A DNA stretch of 64,000 nucleotides from Symsagittifera roscoffensis (Eukaryota > Xenacoelomorpha > Acoela > Convolutidae), in the NCBI RefSeq assembly GCF_963678635.1, contig NC_087062.1:21007789-21071788 (forward strand), read 5' to 3'. The translations under genes and the position numbers were made by a program. The first letter of the stretch is position 1. The number at the start of each line of letters is the position of its first letter. Below are positions 57,205 through 64,000 of the stretch, one piece after another. The notes beneath the pieces are model-generated. The model was given only the letters and a program-made list of their open reading frames with translations. It did not search any database and had not been told where the DNA came from.

Positions 57205-59406
57205 TCAAGTTTTTACGGGTAAAACATATCCCAGCTTCCTCCCCCTCTGTATCGTGATTGGTATGCCAAGAGTATTCAACAAGACACTGACGCAGAGACC
57301 GCTCTTCGTTATCGAGAAGGATCTTCCTAAAATAGCAGCACTTTGACTATTTGGATTTGGGACTATACATACCTGCTTGTTGTCATTTAGTTCATTGTAA
57401 TTTTTTATTCGTAAGCTTACGATCGCCGCTTCGTTCGCCTTTAGCCTCACCCTCCTACTCAAGATTACCGTTGCTTTGTTCTCATTCGCCATTATTAAAT
57501 TTACCGGTTTAATTGCGTACCTCCTATCCGGATTCCGTATCCTGAACATTGCGTTGTTTAGATCAATCGTTACATCAAAGTTCCTGATGAAGTCTCTGCC
57601 TAAAATGAATTGGTCAGACTCATCTAGGTTTTCTACCACAAGAAAGCTCATCCACAGGTTGCGTTCCCCCAGATTTAGGGCTATTATCGGCGTTCTGCCC
57701 AGCACCCGCAGCGCCCCTTTGTTTGCGGCTGACAACCGTATTCTCGAGTCTATCAAATCATTTTTGTTGAAGCCCATTCGTTCCCAAGTTTGGATTGGTA
57801 TGATACTCAAGACCGCTCCCGTATCAAGTAACCCACGTAACTGAGTCTTCTTGCCACTTATGTCGAGCACATGTGCTGATACATCCGCCTCTGTCCCGAT
57901 GTGCATTGCATCTTCCCCAAGCATGGCGCAGTGTCCAATCGATCTCACTTTCAACTCTTCTTTTCCTACGTAGATTTGCCCTATTAGATTTTTATCACAT
58001 GTTATCATTGTTTTCGTATAGATGATGATCCCATCTATATTTAGCATCACCTCATGTGGACCATAAGCTTCTATGTACCTGTTATCAACTCGGACTGACT
58101 TGCTACCCCCTCTTGTGAGTAGTGCCCTCAATGCTCTAGAAGTCGTTTGTGGGCTTATACCACTCATGTATTCTGCGTACACATCAATGTGCATTATTGT
58201 CTGGTCACTTGGTTTGCTCAAGTTTCTCGTTACCTCATGGCCGCCCACGGTGATTATTGACATTATTCTTGTCCCGATCTTTGTTATACCGAATGGCTTC
58301 CCCGTCACCATTTTTACAGTGTTGCAGTTTCCACTTTTTGTCGACCCCGCTACAGCCTCTGGTATTGACTGCGAGCAATCTAATGCCTCGTTCATTTTCT
58401 GTCTTTCGATCTCTTGCTTTAGTCGTTGTTCTATTTCTGTCGACGCCAGGTCCTGTTTCACTTTATTGATAGCTTCCGCCGCCGCCTTCTCATAATTTAT
58501 CTCTAGGGCGTTCCTGGCCGTGGCCTCTATTGCACTATTAACTTGCGTTTCAGCTTTCACTGTTTTCGTTGGCAGTTCCGCACTTGGTTTTTCTAAGTTT
58601 TTCGTTTCAAAATCACCTTGTCTATTTCTCTGGTTCTGTACCGCTGCTAACGCCAACTTGTGTTTGGGGTGACTCTGGTTCTTGACTGCCTCCCAGAACA
58701 ACGGACAGTCCATCCTGAAGTGCCCCTCTTGGTTGCAGAAGAAGCATCCTGCACCTATTTTGATGATCAAGCCACTATAGAACTCGTGTACCTCCGTCTG
58801 GCTCATATCTTCCTCATCGGGTGCATATCCCAAACTCTTCGTGCCCTGTTTGTATGTTGTGCAATCCGCCACGTGATAATCAGCTGACCCGCAGTTCGCG
58901 CATGATCTACGTTTGTCCATGTCATCTCTGGGCTTGTACCATGACGACCTTTGTGGTTGATTCCCCCCTTGCGTATTCCTGTTATCTGAGTACGAGTATT
59001 TCTTGGGTTTCATTAGCATGTACTCTCTTGACTTCTGCCTCATCTCTTCTGGAGTCAGTGCACTGTCTTTCGACAATGTATAGTATGTTGCTAACATTGT
59101 TCTCAAGTCATCACTCTTTACCCCATCAATGAACTTTGAGGCGATGCTAAAGTTCCTTCTAGTGGTGGATTCTTCCTGGTCACTCCTTCGTCTCAAGCTC
59201 TCAAGATCATCTACGAACCTGTCTATCGATTCATCGTCCCTTTGCCTTCTCTTTTCAAATCGCATCATCGCCTGATGACCCTTCATGCCTGACCCGAATC
59301 GATTTAACAATATCTCGAAGATTTTATCCGCTGTGTCGCGTTCCTCTTCTTTCTTCGCAACCACGCATTTTAATGCCGTGCCTTCCAAGTTGCTGAGTAT
59401 AGCTGT
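57205..59406 (-). CDS. Gag capsid C-part, nucleocapsid and protease, element 2
   Basis: Gag: SNLEGTALKCVVAKK, FEILLNRFGSGMKGHQAMM, RRQRDDESIDRFV. Zinc knuckles CANCGSADYHVADC (~res. 163-176, non-standard spacing) and CFFCNQEGHFRMDC (~215-228, canonical CCHC). Aspartic protease RGLLDTGAVLSIIP, then ILGRDFIRNFDVTID. One continuous frame, so Gag-PR-RT were probably translated from a single ORF. Ends at TGA 57,205-57,207. Confidence 0.85.
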   Translation of the reverse strand, partial: TAILSNLEGTALKCVVAKKEEERDTADKIFEILLNRFGSGMKGHQAMMRFEKRRQRDDESIDRFVDDLESLRRRSDQEESTTRRNFSIASKFIDGVKSDDLRTMLATYYTLSKDSALTPEEMRQKSREYMLMKPKKYSYSDNRNTQGGNQPQRSSWYKPRDDMDKRRSCANCGSADYHVADCTTYKQGTKSLGYAPDEEDMSQTEVHEFYSGLIIKIGAGCFFCNQEGHFRMDCPLFWEAVKNQSHPKHKLALAAVQNQRNRQGDFETKNLEKPSAELPTKTVKAETQVNSAIEATARNALEINYEKAAAEAINKVKQDLASTEIEQRLKQEIERQKMNEALDCSQSIPEAVAGSTKSGNCNTVKMVTGKPFGITKIGTRIMSIITVGGHEVTRNLSKPSDQTIMHIDVYAEYMSGISPQTTSRALRALLTRGGSKSVRVDNRYIEAYGPHEVMLNIDGIIIYTKTMITCDKNLIGQIYVGKEELKVRSIGHCAMLGEDAMHIGTEADVSAHVLDISGKKTQLRGLLDTGAVLSIIPIQTWERMGFNKNDLIDSRIRLSAANKGALRVLGRTPIIALNLGERNLWMSFLVVENLDESDQFILGRDFIRNFDVTIDLNNAMFRIRNPDRRYAIKPVNLIMANENKATVILSRRVRLKANEAAIVSLRIKNYNELNDNKQVCIVPNPNSQSAAILGRSFSITKSGLCVSVLLNTLGIPITIQRGRKLGYVLPVKT

Positions 59407-59802
59407 TCATGCTTGCCACTCATCGTTCAAGTTGTCTTGTTTCAAGTGCAACCTCATGACTTCTACCCAAGTGTCAATGCATCCATCTGAATCATCCTTG
59501 AATTCTTTCGGTTTTTTGAAAGTTTTCCTGGATTTGTTGCTTCCTCTGTCACTCGAGTCGGTGTTCCTTGTGGCGAAGGCTTCTAGTGTCCTGTTCATTA
59601 TTTCCCAGGTGCTTGCCCATGTCATGACATCCGGTTCCACGTTGTTGTGAGTCGTGGAGTCAGCTGGACCACTGGTTGTGTTCGCTGTTCCACTTTTCAT
59701 AATCGCTTTGCCCCCCCCCCCCCCCGGTGCTGTACTCGCAGCATCCCGGGGTAATGGTAACGGTGTTGACTGCCGTTTTCCGTTGTGGTTCCACGAAGTC
59801 AA
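59407..59802 (-). CDS. Gag middle segment, element 2
   Basis: The native part begins at the G-run (59,711-59,725): KAIMKSGTANTTSGPAD, WASTWEIMNRTLEAFATRN, FKDDSDGCIDTWVEVMRLHL. The TGA at 59,407-59,409 aligns with a Cys codon of element 1, so it is probably a simple mutation. Confidence 0.65.
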   Translation of the reverse strand: MTSWNHNGKRQSTPLPLPRDAASTAPGGGGGKAIMKSGTANTTSGPADSTTHNNVEPDVMTWASTWEIMNRTLEAFATRNTDSSDRGSNKSRKTFKKPKEFKDDSDGCIDTWVEVMRLHLKQDNLNDEWQA

Positions 59803-60796
59803 CTCTATTGCCTTGCGTTCGCTCCGCTGCTGGCCTGTCTTGTGGCGTTGAGTTCCTCAAGATGGCGTCTAACTTTGTCTGTATTGCACATGAACTCTCA
59901 GCCTGGTCCCTACTCATTGTATCCATTCTCGTTTCCAAACTCCCCAACTGGCTATTCATTGCGTCATATCGTTGCTTCATTTCTTGCATGTCTTTTCTGA
60001 TGTTCCTGTCTCGCTCTTCATCAGTGGTATCTACCTTGTCCGACATCTGCTGAAGCCTTTCCTCTGTCGCTCTCGCTAGATTGAAATAGCTGTCCAGGTA
60101 CTCATGTTTGTTGTTTCTTATTTCTTTCCTTATCACATTTCTATCCTCTTCGCTGTGCTTCAGTTTCTTCTCTATTTGATCTAGCTTCGCCATCAAATCA
60201 CCTAGCTCAAGAGTAGCTGTTCCATGGTCAGTTGTTTTCCTGTTGTTGGTTGCTGTTCCCGGTCTGATCTGGTCTTCGTTTTGGTCGGTGTCTGTCGTTC
60301 TCGTGGAAACTGTTCCGAATGTTTTGCCTTTCTCGGCTTTCGTTTCTTCCACTGCTGCGTCTCTCGACTCCATTCCGACCATTATCGCCAATCTTTCAGT
60401 AAAAGACGTTCTTTTTGCTTGAGACTCGTCCTTCACCGTTTCTGGCGTGTTGCCTGTTGTGTCCTCCACATTGTCTATCGGTGAGAACTCCATGGACTTT
60501 GGATTAGGTTCTTCCGCATTCGGCATCGGAGTTGACTCTGTCGTCTTCTTTCCCACCTCATCCACAATCTGGTCCGGAGTCTCTAGTTCAATCTCGATGG
60601 CGGGTTCTGCTTGTTTCCCTTCCGTGCCCTCTTTTGCTCTGTTCTCTGTATTACTCCTCGTGTTGACCATGCTAACTGAAAAGTTCTTCTTTGATTTCTT
60701 TGGACCCATTGATGTCGTTTTACGTAGCGACGAGTTATATTTTGTCTTCGCTTCAGTAGATCTTTTTTCAGCCACCGGTACCCTGCTCCGCCTCAT
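59660..60796 (-). CDS. Gag N-terminal region with coiled coil, element 2
   Basis: Starts at ATG 60,794-60,796. Basic N-terminus, acidic Thr/Glu-rich middle, and a coiled coil at ~200-330 (LGDLMAKLDQIEKKLKHSEED ...). KLDAILRNS corresponds to KLDEI of element 1. The frame is lost at the 15-base G-run, after which residues are out of phase. Confidence 0.7.
   Translation of the reverse strand: MRRSRVPVAEKRSTEAKTKYNSSLRKTTSMGPKKSKKNFSVSMVNTRSNTENRAKEGTEGKQAEPAIEIELETPDQIVDEVGKKTTESTPMPNAEEPNPKSMEFSPIDNVEDTTGNTPETVKDESQAKRTSFTERLAIMVGMESRDAAVEETKAEKGKTFGTVSTRTTDTDQNEDQIRPGTATNNRKTTDHGTATLELGDLMAKLDQIEKKLKHSEEDRNVIRKEIRNNKHEYLDSYFNLARATEERLQQMSDKVDTTDEERDRNIRKDMQEMKQRYDAMNSQLGSLETRMDTMSRDQAESSCAIQTKLDAILRNSTPQDRPAAERTQGNRVDFVEPQRKTAVNTVTITPGCCEYSTGGGGGQSDYEKWNSEHNQWSS
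59711..59725. repeat. C15/G15 homopolymer inside gag
   Basis: Fifteen consecutive C on the plus strand. It coincides exactly with the change of reading frame between the Gag N-terminal and capsid segments. Confidence 0.9.
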
Positions 60797-61069
60797 TATT
60801 TTTATTTACCATTGTTCCTATTTACAGTATTACTATATACAAAGTTCTACTCTAAGGTTAAAACTTTTTTCGACAAAATCAATAAAAAGAAATTTACAAT
60901 TTAATAAAAACAACGTTTCCCAAGCCCCTTGAAAATTCTATATGTTCTTGATCCCTACAGTACCGGATCTTTAGGACTGGATAGAAAATTTAATTTTGCG
61001 ATTGGTTACTTCAACCTGTCTTAGTACTCTTTAGTACCGTCACCCCCCTTCTTTATACTGTTCCAAGAC

Positions 61070-62040
61070 TTCCTCTCTACTGTCCCAAGACTATTCAGTG
61101 CTGTCCCAGTACTTCTTGTTAGTGTTCCAAGACCACTGTCCCAAGACCCTTGCTGTAAGATGACTGTCCCAAGAATACTGTCCCAAGACTAGTGTCCCAA
61201 GACCAGTGTCCCAAGACTACTGTCCCAAGATCCGTGCCCTAAGACTACTGTCCCAAGACTACTGTCTCAAGACTACTGTCCCAAGACTACTGTCCCAAGA
61301 CTACTGTCCCAAGACTACTGTCCCAAGACTACTGTCCCAAGACCAGTGTCCCAAGACCAGTGTCCCAAGACCACTGTCCCAAGACTACTGTCGCAAGACT
61401 ACTGTCCCAAGACTACTGTCCCAAGACTACTGTCCCAAGACCAGTGTCCCAAGACCACTGTCCCAAGACTACTGTCCCAAGACTACTGTCCCAAGACCAG
61501 TGTCCCAAGACTACTGTCCCAAGACCAGTGTCACAAGAACACTGTCCCAAGACCACTGTCCCAAGACCACTGTCCCAAGACTACTGTCCCAAGACCAGTG
61601 TCCCAAGACCACTGTCCCAAGACTACTGTCCCAAGACTACTGTCCCAAGACCAGTGTCCCAAGACCACTGTCCCAAGACCAGTGTCACAAGACCACTGTC
61701 CCAAGACCACTGTCCCAAGACCACTGTCCCAAGACCACTGTCCCAAGACCACTGTCCCAAGACCACTGTCCCAAGACCACTGTCCCAAGTCCACTGTCCC
61801 AAGACCACTGTCCCAAGACCAGTGTCCCAAGACCACTATCCCAAGACTACTGTCCCAAGACTACTGACCCAAGACCAGTGTCCCAAGACTGTGTCGTACC
61901 AAGACTGCTCTGGTCCAAGACTGTCCCAAGACTGCACCGTCCCAAGACTGCACTGTCCCAAGACTGTCCCAAGACCGTACTGCTCCAAGACCGTCCCCAG
62001 ACTGCAATGTCCCAAGACTTCTTCGGTACTGTCCCAAGAC
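61070..62040. repeat. 14-bp minisatellite, consensus CCAAGACYACTGTC
   Basis: Irregular from about 61,070, regular from 61,160 to 61,880 (about 50 units), degenerate to about 62,040. Main variants are CCAAGACTACTGTC, CCAAGACCACTGTC and CCAAGACCAGTGTC. Because 14 is not a multiple of 3 and no unit contains a stop in most phases, long frames are open on both strands. These are a by-product of the repeat, not evidence of a gene. Confidence 0.9.
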
Positions 62041-62939
62041 TTGTCACTAAGTGTCTGGATAGTAGGATCTCTTCTTCTTCGTTGTGGGGACTCTTGAACC
62101 ACTGTACCGTGTACCACCACTTGAGCTCTAGTAAAAAAATTTCCCAAAATCCCTATCTTAATGGCCAAAATCCAAATACTGACCCCCCTGTATCTATCTC
62201 CTTCTCGTTGTTTCAGGCTATTTGAAACCCCAACTTCTTCGCAGGTATCTTGTGATCACCTGTTTGTTCAAATACCAACAACAAATTTCACCAAAACGTA
62301 AAAATTTAAACTGGAAAAAATTTCAAAAACAGAGAGATGAATTCTCCTAAAATTCAAGGTTGACCGATGTCAATCTTTGCCCGAAAAAATGTCTGGTACC
62401 CGATTGCCACGCGTTTTCCTCCCCCCTGCTACCGATCTTATGGGGTATCACAAAAACTGTCTATGTCCGTTCCCCCCTACCGATCCGACCAGGGTACCTA
62501 CCTTAACTCGATGTTAAATTTGGATATCCGCTTCTTATAACCAACGCGTGTAAGTATCTAATGTAACTAAATCGACGATGCCGAACAATTAGTTACTCTA
62601 ATGTGTCCCCCCTTTTTACAATTTACAACCGCCAACCTCTAACCTAACCAGCCCCCCTTCAAACCTCCCCCCTCTTAAGCCCCCCTCTTAAGCCGAAAAA
62701 TCCCTTAAGCGCCGGGTGCTAAACCTCTCGAGAGAAAAACGTAGACCTGTTTCCAGGCCTGCTTGTGTAAAAACTTCCTCAAAATAATGGGGTTCCGCTT
62801 ATCCAATTTTACACTAATGTAAAGTGGATTTTAACGATACCCGTTTGCCCAACTTGAGAACACCCCTGTGCGTCCTCTTCTTGTTGTAGCGATCCCGTGC
62901 TGGTTGTCCCCTTGACGTGCACTGCACTTGACACCAGCT

Positions 62940-63135
62940 CCAACTTTCCACTTGGCTGGTCACCTCTCCAGTCAAGTTTCCTAGCGGTTCAGCTCAGTCC
63001 TTGTGAACCAATTTCCCACTCGGCTGGTCACCTCTTCCAGTCAAGTCTCCTATTGGCCCGGTTCTGTCCTGTTGAACCACTTTCCCACTCGGCTGGTCAC
63101 CTCTTCCAGTCAAGTCTCCTAGAGGTCCGGCTAGG
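62940..63135. repeat. 69-bp tandem repeat, three units
   Basis: Units begin near 62,946, 63,014 and 63,083 at TTTCCCACT-GGCTGGTCACCT and share CCAGTCAAGT-TCCTA. Confidence 0.75.
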
Positions 63136-63513
63136 TTGCAAGCTATCTGAAAACCCTTAACACCGCCCCCCCCACTTGGGCACCTTATTAAAGTCACTGG
63201 TTTAGATTGCTAGATTGATCGAAACGATCGGTCGTATAAAACAGTATGGGTATACTATTTAATTAATATAAAGGTTTGATCCAACTAATCTGGTATCAAA
63301 GTCACTGTCCTTTTTTGTTTTATGGTTTTTGTTCCTTTTTCTATACTTTTTTCTTGTTTTTGTTTCCCTAGTTGCCCCCCCTTACTCGGTTAGCTAGGCC
63401 TCGTTCGGAGAGCGTACCAGGAAGTTTTCTCAAGTTTTCTTAAGAGGCTATCACGGTACAACCGGAAGGTTTACACGTTCCCCCGCTGAACCGTACCACC
63501 GGTACTCTAGAAT

Positions 63514-63526
63514 GGGCTTGCAGCCC
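63514..63526. promoter_or_regulatory. PBS-proximal hairpin, element 2
   Basis: GGGC-TTGCA-GCCC, 4-bp stem, about 50 bp from the PBS. Related in place and stem to 25,928-25,941. Confidence 0.3.
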
Positions 63527-63574
63527 GGAGCTGTGTCAAGTGGGTTCGACTCCGTAGTCATGATGTCGTAAAAA

Positions 63575-63589
63575 CACCCAGGAGCGCCA
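63575..63589 (-). promoter_or_regulatory. tRNA primer-binding site, element 2
   Basis: The minus strand reads TGGCGCTCCTGGGTG, identical to the PBS of element 1 and its leader copies, 11 nt inside the LTR start at 63,601. Confidence 0.65.
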
Positions 63590-63600
63590 TATAAACACTA

Positions 63601-64000
63601 TGTAACAGTCGCCTACTTCGGTCACATATGAGGCTTAAGAAAAATAGGCCCTATAACCATTGGCTCAAGAGTCAGGGACACTATCTCTTGTGTTTGTCTA
63701 CCTCAAAAACGGTCGGAGCCAATTCGGTTTGCTTGCGACATAAGACTAGAACCCGTTACAGCTTAAAGGCTACTACCAAAATATCCCCCACTCTAGAAAA
63801 TAAGAACGTTCCCATACTTGATCTCGAAAGACCCAAAATACACGAACGCCGTTAAAAACAGGGTCGGAACAATCCGTTAAGTTATTTTTTATTAGACAGT
63901 GGAACTTTGATCCATTTCAGATGGATCAACCTAAAACTCGCCTTATCTCAACATAACAATCATAAAACACACTCGAGAAAACTAAATTTGGTACTTACAT
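63601..64000 (-). repeat. 5' LTR of element 2 (cut by window end)
   Basis: TGTAACAGTCGCC start, matching 41,958 onward with about seven substitutions, a small indel near 63,820 and a ~27-bp segment near 63,925-63,950 absent from the 3' LTR. Confidence 0.85.

Larger units (their letters stand above)
60797..63574 (-). other. Leader (5' UTR) of element 2
   Basis: About 2.8 kb between PBS and gag. Contains a 14-bp minisatellite, C-rich text with many CCCCCC runs (62,400-62,700), a 69-bp tandem repeat and a PBS-proximal hairpin. Its size is similar to the unduplicated leader of element 1. No gene supported. Confidence 0.65.
41958..64000 (-). mobile_element. Gypsy element 2: giant Ty3/Gypsy LTR retrotransposon (5' LTR cut by window end)
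   Basis: LTRs at 41,958-43,203 and from 63,601 to beyond the window differ by only a few substitutions and one ~27-bp indel over about 390 bp. Order on the minus strand: 5' LTR, PBS, leader with minisatellite, Gag, PR, RT, RNase H, IN, macrodomain, spacer, second block of about 8.2 kb, PPT, 3' LTR. It is diverged from element 1 but collinear. Three in-frame stops and several frame changes mean it cannot encode its proteins conventionally as sequenced. Confidence 0.85.

Noticed and set aside
57205-57207. TGA as selenocysteine codon
   Set aside because: It lies in a non-catalytic linker, no insertion element is visible, and element 1 has no Cys or stop at the place.
61206-62225. 339-residue plus-strand ORF of repeated SQDYCPKTTVPRLL-like units
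   Set aside because: It is a by-product of a 14-bp tandem repeat lacking stops. Equivalent frames are open in other phases and on the other strand.
63500-63560. tRNA-like stretch with GGGTTCGACTCC resembling a T-arm
   Set aside because: No acceptor stem, D-arm or anticodon arm can be folded around it. The hairpin before it is better explained as a leader element.

Overview
The window is repeat-dominated DNA from a metazoan, most likely an invertebrate. I cannot name the lineage from sequence alone. The evidence is two Ty3/Gypsy-type LTR retrotransposons, several Penelope-like element (PLE) fragments, and broken copies of a CYLD-type deubiquitinase gene (CAP-Gly-like segments, USP catalytic core, B-box-type zinc insertion), an animal gene architecture. 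There are no bacterial-style operons, CRISPR arrays, rRNA genes or tRNA genes. A run of 200 N marks an assembly gap at 4,339-4,538.

Layout. (1) 1-4,140: a truncated CYLD-like copy (+) followed by two decayed PLE pieces (-). (2) 4,148 to about 26,650: Gypsy element 1 (-), with a partial 3' LTR, a broken gag-pol (about 13-20.9 kb), a second 8-kb coding block downstream of pol (4.5-12.6 kb), a leader expanded by duplication and PLE sequence, a primer-binding site and a 5' LTR. (3) About 26,650-41,930: a mosaic made of repeated units of Gypsy leader, LTR, PLE RT fragment and CYLD-like gene. It includes the longest CYLD-like copy at 31,308-35,005. (4) 41,958 to the window end: Gypsy element 2 (-), better preserved, with a 1,246-bp 3' LTR, polypurine tract, second coding block (43.3-51.5 kb), gag-pol (52.0-60.8 kb), a leader carrying a 14-bp minisatellite, a primer-binding site and the start of the 5' LTR. 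Over about 390 bp the two LTRs differ by only a few substitutions and one short indel.

Most interesting content. Both Gypsy elements are giants (about 22 kb). Gag-PR-RT-RNase H-IN is followed by a domain that reads like a TARG1/OARD1-type macrodomain. After a non-coding spacer comes a second block of about 2,700 codons in the position where retroviruses carry env. This block encodes a coiled-coil protein, a clear SGNH/GDSL-type hydrolase (GDS, GTND and DGIHF blocks), a second probable SGNH-like domain, and about 1,600 residues of conserved protein that I do not recognise, ending in a SUMO-interaction-like motif. The same order occurs in both diverged elements, so the cassette is a stable part of the family. 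I see no env-like signal or transmembrane architecture. A plausible but unproven reading is that the element carries enzymes acting on ADP-ribosylation and on ester or acyl bonds.

Both copies look dead or in need of complementation. Each RT has a substituted motif residue, and coding frames are broken repeatedly. One frame break, between RT and RNase H, lies at the same codon in both copies. The PLE RT copies carry a PHD-like cysteine insertion between RT motifs B and C. A hammerhead-like fold and an inverted LTR terminus lie upstream of each CYLD-like copy.
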